Made by a program: the position numbers and the translations under genes. Positions 21,101 to 28,500 of a stretch of 45,505 nt of DNA are shown here, piece after piece. How positions within the stretch are numbered: position 1 is the stretch's first letter; each line of letters begins with the position of its first letter. The notes beneath the pieces were generated by a model that was not told the DNA's origin, did no database searches, and saw only the letters and a list, made by a program, of their open reading frames with translations. This stretch comes from a virus. The stretch lies in IMG/VR virus record IMGVR_UViG_3300005647_000011, positions 1-45,505 of that record, one strand, 5' to 3'.

Positions 21101-23006
21101 TGTAGCTTGCTCCCTGTTCATTATTCCAAAGATGGCTGTTGCTCCAATACGTCCAACCAATATTATCTGCCTTACACCGTAGTGCAATACAGTTAGCAAC
21201 ACCAATCCACTTCTCAATGTCTCCACGGTCTCGCGGTATACCCCATTCACCAAGATAAAGCCTCACGTCCGGACTGCCAGCCCATGCACGAAAACGTCCA
21301 AGCTCTGCGGAAACCATTGCTAGGAAGTTATCTGCCGGTGTGTATGTTGTCTCTACACCCTGTTCTGCTGTTGTGTCACCCTCCTCATTTGAGTATGCGC
21401 TTTCACCTACTGAATTGTAAGATTTAATTCTGTATGTATAGAGAACGCCCGGGTCTAAATTACTGTCTGTATATGTCGCCGTGCTCGCGCTCCCTGCGAC
21501 AATGATACTATCAATCTCAACGAAAGAACCTGTACCAATTTTTCTTTCAATCTTAAAGTTACTTTCTGTATTTCTCTCCCAAGAAAGACTTGCAAAGTTC
21601 GTACCAACACTTGAGATAGAAAGCGCTGTTGGCGCGCTTGGTGCTACCTCTGCCCCTGTAGACCGTAGCTCAACTGCTGCCATAACCCAATTTGAGTCAC
21701 CTGTAAATGACCATGACAATGTGTTAGCACCTGTTGTTGCAACTGCCTTATATGCTGCGCTCGACTGTCCAAGGTTCGCATCCGGGTTCGTCTTGTTGTA
21801 TGTTTCAATTCCATCGGTTGTAGAAATTTCTCTATCCTCCTGCACGTTTACCGCGTGTACAATCACTGAGTCATCCTTAGATGTTGTAAGACTTAAGGAC
21901 GGACTCGCTCCATAATTAGCATCTGAGTTTGTCACTCCAAAAGATGACACTTTATCAAATGTCTCTGCTGATATATTAAATAGCTTGTAATCAGATGCTT
22001 CAACACTGATAACCTTATCAGCTCCTTGTGGTGGATTAAGCAATCCAAAAATAATTACACCAGCTTGATTTGCTGTATGCTCTCGCACAAGCTCCACAAG
22101 GGGTGTTGCGTCAACTGTTGCGCCTGTAACCGCATCAACATCACGTGAGTAAACTTCAACAATAAGACAATTTTCAAAAATGTCGCGAGTAATCGTTGGG
22201 TTGTTTGTGTAGCCAAACTCACTGCCAGATGATGTACCCGGGACTGTTTCACCAGATACCGCAAGTGTAGTAGTTGCTGAAATCTCATCAGTGTACTCAG
22301 AATATCCGCCGTCATTCTTTGAACGTAGGCGATATGTATACTCTGTATCATCAGTTAATCCTTGGTCTGTGTAGCTGTAGCCAACTGCTGTAACAGCATC
22401 TGTAGTAGTAAATACCTCCTCAAAACTTCCTGCGCCGGCTTTTCTCTCAAGGTGATAGCTTGTAACACCAAGTGCTTCATTCTTCCACGTGAGTGCAAGT
22501 TCATTTTCTGAGCCAATATTTGCTGCCGTAAGCTCATATGGTGGATTAAATGGTGGCGTTGTTGTTGTAATAACTGCCTCATCTGTATAGCCAGAATTAC
22601 CGGTAGCGTTCTTTGCGCGCACACGGTATATGTATGACGTTCCTGCTGCAAGCAATGTATCAGTATAGCTCTCAACATTATTTGATACCTCCGCAATCAC
22701 AGAAAAATCATCATAACCAGACCTACGCTCAATCAAAACACCACTAGAATTTGAGCCATCATCTGTATTGCTCCATGCCAAACTGCTCTGAGTGTCACTG
22801 ATAACCTCTACAGTAAGGCCAGTAGGGGCTTCCGGCACAATGTTTTGTCCGGTCTGTCCTACAATAGTTTCTGATTTTAACCCTTGAAATGTTGACATAT
22901 CCTCTTCTAGCTTAATTACTCGCTTCTCAATACTCTCCACTGCTTCATCCTTCTTGTCTGACTCTTCAAAGTATCTGACAAGTAGATCGACCAATTTTTC
23001 ACTCAT
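18165..23006 (-). CDS. Giant tail protein: coiled coil, FN3, GH5 pieces, PL14-like lyase
   Basis: 1613 residues. Residues 1-45 form a charged coiled coil, likely for trimerisation or attachment. FN3 domains lie at about 57-150, 152-250 and 455-548 (each with the Y-T-Y-R-x-R/K pattern), and a beta-sandwich at 255-450. A C-terminal GH5 piece follows (558-650; nucleophile E587 in LGEWG, GWTYWS). Then a complete GH5 (670-1050; CNEPS with E822, IGEFG with E970). Then an N-terminal GH5 piece (about 1075-1310; IRVPVR, IHNYGAF, MNEPS with E1224, SHQYFD) that stops before its nucleophile strand. A Gly-rich linker leads to a C-terminal PL14-type lyase-like domain (1365-1613; GGKLPGPGGG, IYINGVK, STFYGGG). 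It probably binds and cuts host polysaccharides. Confidence 0.85.
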   Translation of the reverse strand: MSEKLVDLLVRYFEESDKKDEAVESIEKRVIKLEEDMSTFQGLKSETIVGQTGQNIVPEAPTGLTVEVISDTQSSLAWSNTDDGSNSSGVLIERRSGYDDFSVIAEVSNNVESYTDTLLAAGTSYIYRVRAKNATGNSGYTDEAVITTTTPPFNPPYELTAANIGSENELALTWKNEALGVTSYHLERKAGAGSFEEVFTTTDAVTAVGYSYTDQGLTDDTEYTYRLRSKNDGGYSEYTDEISATTTLAVSGETVPGTSSGSEFGYTNNPTITRDIFENCLIVEVYSRDVDAVTGATVDATPLVELVREHTANQAGVIIFGLLNPPQGADKVISVEASDYKLFNISAETFDKVSSFGVTNSDANYGASPSLSLTTSKDDSVIVHAVNVQEDREISTTDGIETYNKTNPDANLGQSSAAYKAVATTGANTLSWSFTGDSNWVMAAVELRSTGAEVAPSAPTALSISSVGTNFASLSWERNTESNFKIERKIGTGSFVEIDSIIVAGSASTATYTDSNLDPGVLYTYRIKSYNSVGESAYSNEEGDTTAEQGVETTYTPADNFLAMVSAELGRFRAWAGSPDVRLYLGEWGIPRDRGDIEKWIGVANCIALRCKADNIGWTYWSNSHLWNNEQGASYNLSTHEVKNGAAGGNWTPTAIAAALDTNLGDRDVPFTGNAYAGQEFVSVNTLASKAPLASDFKFFREKGATVQRYAIGENNQNVNIWNVNTDSFGTFEGESLILHVERVLNEAQKDGTKIILDYLHPGTGGGNYAKIGGNTLATTQGYNDYIKYMTALCNHGFNDANGNYVQLKNHPALFMLDICNEPSQVDSNEWETISQNIVNVLRGSTIGYTGDITVPLGNYSGVQDLNFRHGGGPWINDPLGGNHIVYQGHYYPEKSHIGNFAGRTYQQEVNDASGFAGQGSFTYTGGSGGGGGLPTCGVITSENALEARAMRVAKEWVDWLNGKKGLIGEFGVPWAFANTPFEGKDNDIPPADRAKWIRMTNKVFAIWNNWKIEATLWATGEFWGSYAYSIHDDSGSFVTPRWNEEPFIETNNPYGNEANVTTLDYLRGSNTAGAEFGFAPDGPSSVHSANNFTNEWEDNYTSDKNRYPSQALLQFHYDRGLTFIRVPVRLEKFYTSQTDTTFEPLEMNRLKDVLTFAQNVSPSVRVLVDIHNYGAFITGATPPFATQRLGQGWTQANCNAQILNIVNEIKGYTCFHGIDIMNEPSQVFPNTGQSALQQGQTWEGMSTSIVNHLRNNSYTGLIYVPTAQWSGAYSAPEHHPNGPWIDDDNIVWESHQYFDKNNDGITNDDETFDAMAAHYDDEPQFTYEITRENCQIDGVQGGNGSGDTGTGGAVVAGTDGNTPDILHIDFTKKSQKAYGQISGQEMAAYSPHGADYTPNGTQDCAIVADPQEGNVLECRLIPSSGGSNHILAPWFIGGSHKEVWTSYKFKFMPGFEYSRGGKLPGPGGGDTPTGGATPGQGMTARMMWKANTDGSDKQIKLYMYHLNQPNYWGEYFDTGVYVEPDKWTTITHHLNVGTPGNNDGSLVIYINGVKKIDLQNHQFIASGSDWDVTEMTLSTFYGGGDSSWSPSKTTYLRFAQFKVGTDGNKIDF

Positions 23007-23023
23007 AATTTTTTGCTAGTTTA

Positions 23024-24481
23024 TTAGCTGAGCTTTAAAGTTCCACCATCGCTATATAGTGTGTCGGGGTCTAATCCTGTAGCAGATGTTGGTATTTCGT
23101 GAAATGTTAGCGACCCATCATCATTTGCGTTAAATGGTTTTTTCATGTCATTTTCTGTAACCTCTCGTATTTTTATGTCATCAATGTATGCGGTACATGA
23201 CTCAGACGCACTACTACTTCTAAACCTAAAATATTCCACGCCAGTACTTGACGCTGTAACCTCTACTCGTAGCTCTTGCCATTCTGGGTCAGTTGGAAAG
23301 CTGCCTGATGTAGATAGCCGTGCTGCATTACTTGAGAAAAATAGTGTGCCAGATGTTGTCTTTACACGCATAAATACCTCATAAACCTTTCCGCTTGTAA
23401 CAGAGAAAGCCGGTGACATATACATCTGATTTGCGTATGTGTTGTTTTGTGAGTACAACTTGCGTGAGTGTGAGCCTTGATATACTTCTTCAGTGCTTTG
23501 CTCATTGATGTCGCCAGAGGCCGGTGTAGACCAATTCGCATCATTCTCTTGATCGCCATTTATTTGCAGATTACCTAGCAACTTGTTTTCTGCTTCATAT
23601 ACTTTTGAAACAGTCTTGTATTGGACATCGACATTAAAAAGGCTGAGTGATAGACAACCCTCATCAACAATGTTTTGTTTACCATTTCCTGCGTCGTAAG
23701 AGGCTGCAATAAAGCCACCAAAGACATTGATTGAGCGTGTATTTTTCCCAACCTTGATACCTTGGTCATTGAGCTCAAGATATGGTGAGAAAATATTTAT
23801 ATCAAAAGAGTCATCTTTAATATGTATGCCAGTCTTTGCGTGCGCTTCTACATTTACATTTATCAATGAAATAGAGTGTGATGCTTCAATCACAACTCCC
23901 TCTGTAGTACCAGAGCCGGCTGTAATATTTGCCGGCTTGATACGCGTACCAATAACGCGCATATCATTAGCAACATCTTTAAATTTGATTCCGTAGCTAC
24001 CCACTCCATCAGCATCAACTAGTGGATTTGTTATCTCGTTGTAATATGTGTCAAGTTTTTTGCCATCCACCAGAAATCCACCAATAACATTTCGCGCATC
24101 ACAATTATTAAACTTCGAGTGTGCCAAGCCTTCCAACTTAAAACCAACGCCCATGTGTGTAGCGTTTGTATTTTCTACAACAACATTGTCGAGTACTAAG
24201 TTAGATAGTGGTGTATAAGGGTCTGAACCATTGATAATAGGTGTGTCAAACAATGCCGCATCCCATAAAATCTTGCTTGATCTTCCAAAGTTAAAAATCG
24301 CTTGATTTGAAAATTTAAGTAAAGCTGGGGTTGTAAGTGTGAGATCACTTATGAGAGCTATGTCTTTGCCAGTGTTTAATGCGTCTTGTAAATTTGTGTA
24401 ATCCGCACCAAAGTTGCCAACTGTTACGTATGGCTTTGCACCAGCTTCACTACTACCAAGGTTTAATATCCGTATTCCCAT
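23024..24481 (-). CDS. Tailspike, right-handed beta-helix with C-terminal carbohydrate-binding domain
   Basis: 485 residues. A short N-terminal region (1-25) is followed by about 270 residues of parallel beta-helix, seen in repeating Asn/Val/Ile-rich turns such as LVLDNVVVENTNATHMGVGF. A beta-sandwich at about 310-440 resembles carbohydrate-binding modules (WSTPASGDINEQS..., then VSGKVYEVFMRVKT). The C-terminus ends GLDPDTLYSDGGTLKLS, a pattern typical of tail-fibre tips. It probably recognises the cell-surface glycan. The N-terminal motif GIRILNLGSSEAGAKPYVTV would attach it to the tail. It starts ten bases after the small protein upstream. Confidence 0.85.
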   Translation of the reverse strand: MGIRILNLGSSEAGAKPYVTVGNFGADYTNLQDALNTGKDIALISDLTLTTPALLKFSNQAIFNFGRSSKILWDAALFDTPIINGSDPYTPLSNLVLDNVVVENTNATHMGVGFKLEGLAHSKFNNCDARNVIGGFLVDGKKLDTYYNEITNPLVDADGVGSYGIKFKDVANDMRVIGTRIKPANITAGSGTTEGVVIEASHSISLINVNVEAHAKTGIHIKDDSFDINIFSPYLELNDQGIKVGKNTRSINVFGGFIAASYDAGNGKQNIVDEGCLSLSLFNVDVQYKTVSKVYEAENKLLGNLQINGDQENDANWSTPASGDINEQSTEEVYQGSHSRKLYSQNNTYANQMYMSPAFSVTSGKVYEVFMRVKTTSGTLFFSSNAARLSTSGSFPTDPEWQELRVEVTASSTGVEYFRFRSSSASESCTAYIDDIKIREVTENDMKKPFNANDDGSLTFHEIPTSATGLDPDTLYSDGGTLKLS

Positions 24482-24490
24482 ATAAATAAT

Positions 24491-24820
24491 TTATGCAATT
24501 TGTAGTCTCGCGGTTGTATTCGATGGAGCAATAAATGATATTGTTCGCCAGTTGATGGACTCATGTATATCAATTTCTACAGTTGCTCCGGCAGCAACTT
24601 TTATAGAACCTGTAGCATTTGCATCTACAGCATTACCATTTGCATCAATGCCAGATTCAAAATAAAGCTCACTATCAGCCTGTAAGACAATGCTTGGCGT
24701 AGCACCATTTACGCCACCACCTTTTGCGCCAAGCGTGTTCAAAAACTCACCTAGTTTTGTACCGTCACCGCTCAAGATAGTCTCCAAAGACTGTGGACTT
24801 GTTGTTATAGAAATCTGCAT
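24491..24820 (-). CDS. Small virion protein of the tail-fibre operon, 109 residues
   Basis: Beta-rich, with no membrane segment and a glycine-rich loop (GAKGGGVNGATPS). It is the first gene of the tail-fibre operon, after the second attenuator-like leader, and directly precedes the tailspike. It probably joins the tailspike or the GH5 protein to the tail, or caps a fibre. No family recognised. The start follows the terminator U run and an AT-rich spacer, with no Shine-Dalgarno. Confidence 0.6.
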   Translation of the reverse strand: MQISITTSPQSLETILSGDGTKLGEFLNTLGAKGGGVNGATPSIVLQADSELYFESGIDANGNAVDANATGSIKVAAGATVEIDIHESINWRTISFIAPSNTTARLQIA

Positions 24821-24837
24821 ATATATTTTTTAGAAAT

Positions 24838-24885
24838 AAAAAAAAGCAACCAAACCTTGCATCCGGAGATACTTTGTTTGGTTGC
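24838..24885 (-). terminator. Intrinsic terminator hairpin inside the tail-fibre leader
   Basis: Perfect ten-pair stem GCAACCAAAC/GTTTGGTTGC with a 20-base loop, then eight T on the minus strand, 18 bases before the first gene of the operon at 24820. Confidence 0.85.
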
Positions 24886-24940
24886 TTGTTTTTCGGGTGT
24901 CAGCAACGGTCTCTATAAGGCGGAGACTTCGCTATTCAAT
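24838..24940 (-). ncRNA. Attenuator-like structured leader, copy 2 (upstream of tail-fibre operon)
   Basis: Same design as the terS leader. In order on the minus strand: stem GTCTC/GAGAC (24923-24927 with 24909-24913); stem AGCAAC/GTTGCT (24902-24907 with 24881-24886); and terminator GCAACCAAAC/GTTTGGTTGC (24876-24885 with 24846-24855) followed by eight U (24838-24845). Copy 1 uses AGCAAT/ATTGCT and GCAATCAGAT/ATCTGGTTGC, so the pairs change together while the structure stays. The shared core TTGCTGACA-y-CCGAAAAA-y-AAGCAA is unpaired or loops between the stems. Confidence 0.7.
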
Positions 24941-24947
24941 TACTAGA

Positions 24948-24975
24948 ATTATAGCATTATTTCTTATTTTTGCAA
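24948..24975 (-). promoter_or_regulatory. Sigma70 promoter with extended -10 for the tail-fibre operon
   Basis: On the minus strand: TTGCAA (24975-24970), a 16-base spacer, then TATAAT (24953-24948), with TGC directly before (TGnTATAAT). The -10 and the bases around it match those of the terS promoter (GCTATAAT). Confidence 0.7.
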
Positions 24976-24980
24976 AACAA

Positions 24981-25004
24981 AAAACAGCCTTATATAGCTG
25001 TTTT
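24981..25004 (-). terminator. Bidirectional intrinsic terminator after the two-gene membrane cassette
   Basis: Stem AAAACAGC/GCTGTTTT (24981-24988 with 24997-25004), followed by A/T runs on both sides. It ends transcripts of the genes at 25346 and 25508, just upstream of the tail-fibre promoter. Confidence 0.8.
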
Positions 25005-25013
25005 TTATATCTA

Positions 25014-25346
25014 TTATCCAGTGATATACCCCCCATACAATGCTATTGCATTTGAAATGAAAACAAAACCGACTAGCATTTTCAATGATACGCTTGCGTG
25101 ATGCTCATTTTTTAGAACCATCACCAATCCTAAGAGAACACAGTAAAGACCTACAAATATTGAGTGCTCGCCATCAACTGCAAAAATGAGGAAATACAGC
25201 AAAGCAGCTAAAGATACCCCATGCCACAATGTAATTGCATCTCCATCCCTGCGTTTAAATCTCCAATGATATACTCCGTAAACCAATGAAAGCAGTACAG
25301 ACCATATCAGTAGCACCACTAATATTGTTGTTTGTGTATCACTCAT
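25014..25346 (-). CDS. Four-helix membrane protein, 110 residues
   Basis: Hydrophobic helices at about residues 6-25, 41-57, 62-79 and 88-108, with short polar loops, and MSDTQTTILVVLLIWSVLLS as the N-terminus. No family recognised. It is the second gene of a small unit with its own promoter and terminator between virion operons, which suggests a moron-type gene expressed in the lysogen or a second holin-like protein. Confidence 0.6.
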   Translation of the reverse strand: MSDTQTTILVVLLIWSVLLSLVYGVYHWRFKRRDGDAITLWHGVSLAALLYFLIFAVDGEHSIFVGLYCVLLGLVMVLKNEHHASVSLKMLVGFVFISNAIALYGGYITG

Positions 25347-25352
25347 ATCAGA

Positions 25353-25508
25353 TTAAAATGCTGTATGCGCAAATACTCCTCCTGCAATAAATGAGCTAAA
25401 AATCATTATCAGCATCATTTTTTCCTCTGCCGTCATAGCTCTAGTCTTACCACTAAAAATCCAATTCGATTTCATGTCGTAAGCAATTTCTTTTAGCAAA
25501 CCTTTCAT
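25353..25508 (-). CDS. 51-residue single-pass membrane protein
   Basis: I chose the ATG at 25508 (MKGLLKEIAYDMKSN...), downstream of the promoter and hairpin; the longer frame to 25556 starts inside the hairpin. Residues about 31-50 form a C-terminal membrane helix (LIMIFSSFIAGGVFAHTAF). Paired with the 110-residue membrane protein six bases downstream. Function unknown. Confidence 0.55.
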   Translation of the reverse strand: MKGLLKEIAYDMKSNWIFSGKTRAMTAEEKMMLIMIFSSFIAGGVFAHTAF

Positions 25509-25510
25509 AT

Positions 25511-25547
25511 GGTGTATGTTATTTCTGAGAACATTATAACATACACC
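25511..25547 (-). promoter_or_regulatory. Extended -10 promoter within an 11-bp inverted repeat
   Basis: The perfect inverted repeat GGTGTATGTTA/TAACATACACC (25511-25521 with 25537-25547) holds TGTTATAAT (25541-25533) on the minus strand. It drives the two membrane genes. The repeat may be an operator or a leader hairpin; it shares GGTGTAT with the dyad at the int promoter. Confidence 0.6.
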
Positions 25548-25569
25548 ACACGTCATTTTCTGTCAATGT

Positions 25570-28500
25570 CTAATCATCTTGCACCTTACGCTTTGCAATA
25601 TATGATGACCAACCCATCATCTGCCATAGATATTCTGGGTCTCCCTCGCGTACTGTTTTTACAATACTCTCTGTTTGGTCAACAAGTGTCTCAGCCGGCA
25701 ATCCTGTTACATTTCCAATCGTTCCTCCTGCGCCACCTAACGCCTTCCAAATGTCAGCTTCCGTAATGTCTTTGTCGTTTACCAGCCTTACCATATCTGT
25801 AATATCATCGACTGCACCATACACTGCCATTTCATTACCAAAGTCTTTTTGTCCCATTGCTGTTCTGATAATACTATCAAGACCAGTACCAACCAAAAAT
25901 ATTCCATTCATTGAGCCCAAGAGGCTTGCGCGCATCTGCCCTTCTTTTTCCCAATCAAAACCATTTGCAACAAATTGAAAAATGTTTGGTAGTAAAATGT
26001 GATAAATAAATATTGTTTTAGCATGTTGCTTTGGGTCTCCACGCTTCGCAATGATGTTACGTACCGCATCAACTTCTTTTCTGAAATACTGATTTGGTGA
26101 TGACAAAAATGATGTAAGCAGCTTTGAGACTGAATTTGAGCTCTGCCAAAAAGACTGCTCTGTTATATCACCGGACTGTTGTGTTTGCTCTGTTGCCTTT
26201 TCAAATTCATATATCGCTTCCTCTTGTGTCTTTCCTTGGTCAAGATGATACTTGTATACAGACCAACCGCCCATGACAATAGCGCCCTCATCTCCAATTT
26301 TGATATTGAGCATCAGCTTATTAAGAAATGTTTGGCTACCAGACCACTTGGCAAATTCGTCTGAGTTCATCGCATCTTTAATATCGCGCTCCATGTTTGA
26401 GCCACGTTCTTGTAAGAGCACTGAGCTCTCTTTCAGTGTTTTGTAGTTGTTTACAGGGTCTTTCCAAAAATCTGCATAGTTCTTAATGAAGTCCACAGTT
26501 GGTATGCTCTCAGCATATGCCGGGAAAGAAGTAAGCTGTTTGATAGCAATGGCCGGCTTTACCGCAAGCACGGCACGTGAAAAGTTAATACGCACCATAT
26601 CAAGTTTCGCAATATTCTGTTTGCTACTCACTCCACCTTGTATGATGCCACTGATTTGATGGTCAAGTGATTTAAGTATTCCATCACCAAAATTTTGCTT
26701 AATTGCCTTGCGCACATCTGCATTACTGAAAGTAGAATTGAGCTTTTTGCTTGTATCAGCAAAAGCGATAAAGTGCTCCATCTCAGCTACATGCTGCATA
26801 AGCACACCCATATCTGAGGCATCGCGCAATGGCTTCTTACTGCCAACACGGCTTTTCAATGAGCCCTTGGCTATGCTTTGACGCATTGATTGCTCATCCA
26901 AAAATGCTGTTATCGTTGCAAGTTGGTCACTTTCAACATCCCTACGTGCAATAGGACTATAAAACTCATTAAATGGTAGTTCAACACCATACATATCTTT
27001 GTACACCTCGTTCACGCGTCCATGATAGTCGCGGTAGAAGTCAAGTTGTTTCTGCACAAAAATCTTATCTTGTGTGCTAAGGACACCTTTGATCGCATCA
27101 ACCATTTCGTCTGTATAGCCCATTGAAACAAAAAATGTCTCCTGTAGGGATGGGTCTTGCATCTCCATGTATCTCTTGCGTAATTCTGCGCGAGACATCT
27201 TTATCTCAAACTTTTTTCCATAGGCATTTTCAAAAGTGCCAAGGTCTAACTCAATAGCATCCTCCGCATGTTTTTGCATCGCTTCTTTCTGATCGAGACC
27301 ATAAACCTCTGTAAATATATCTTGCACTTTTCTCAATGCTTCTGCGGTACTTTTTTTCTGTTCGTTCTTAGCAGCCAACATATCAAACTCCTGATTAAGA
27401 AAACTCTTTTTCGGGTCTGAGCCTTTGTCGTAAAATGACAATATGTCTAGCAAGTTGTCCCATCCAGTAAATGTCTTAAATGAGCTGATCGCGCCTCTCC
27501 TCGCTCTCTGCTTCCAATCCAAGCGCTTCTCTGCTGTAGAGTCATCAACAATACCATCGCCACCTGTAATAACATTGACAATCTCCTCGTTACGTGCCAT
27601 TGCCCCTTGATCAAATATCTCTTTGAAAAACTTGTTTGTAGATCGTCCATCATGTATCAAGCCCTCAATACCTGTCAAGAGACTTGATAGCTTCTCTGGG
27701 TCTTTACTCAAGATAGCTGTGATAAACTTATTCTCAAAAACTTTGTCATCAGAAATAACACCTTGGTCTGCACTGTCAATATTTTTTATCACTAAATCTT
27801 CCATTGCCTCGTTTGTCATACGTGAAAGATCGCGCATCTTATCGAGCACGTTTTGTATCTCCGGGGTAAACTTGCCAACTGGCTTACCACCCTGCGTCTT
27901 TACTTGTGTTTTTTTCAAGTTCTTTTTGATCTTACCTTTAAGGTGACGCACCTGTGCCTCACTCTGCAATCGGTCAATAAATGTGCGTGCAACCTCAATG
28001 TCCTTGGCATTTGTAGCATTTCTCACTGTTGCAAGCAATCGCTTCTTTTGCTCCGGGAAATCAGATAGCCGCTCATCCGCATAATCAGTAACAATTTTCT
28101 TCACTTCTTTTATCTCGTCACGCTCAATACGCATGTCCTCAATCTTCTCATCCTTTTTCTCCTTGGCATCACTCACAGCCTCTTTCATCTTATCTCTGAG
28201 CTCATCCAAACGACTCAATACACGCTCTTTCTGCTCCTGTTTCTCCTGTGTCTTTTTTTGCTCCCGGCGTGCTGCTTCCTTGGCTGCTATAATCTCATGC
28301 GCTTTAATAAGAATACGTGTGTCCATCGACTTCTTTGTAGGCTCAAGCGCTTTGATCTTTTTACGTAGACTAGCAACTTTTTTAGAGTCACCCTTCTTAC
28401 GCGCATCCTTCAAAGACTCTCGCAATCCTGCAAGCTCTTTTCCATATGATGCAATCTTCTGAGCCTTAGTGATAGTCTCAACATCTTTTTTCTGATACTG

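Noticed and set aside
18165-24820. A diversity-generating retroelement acting on the tail proteins
   Set aside because: No reverse transcriptase gene and no template repeat pair were seen in the window.
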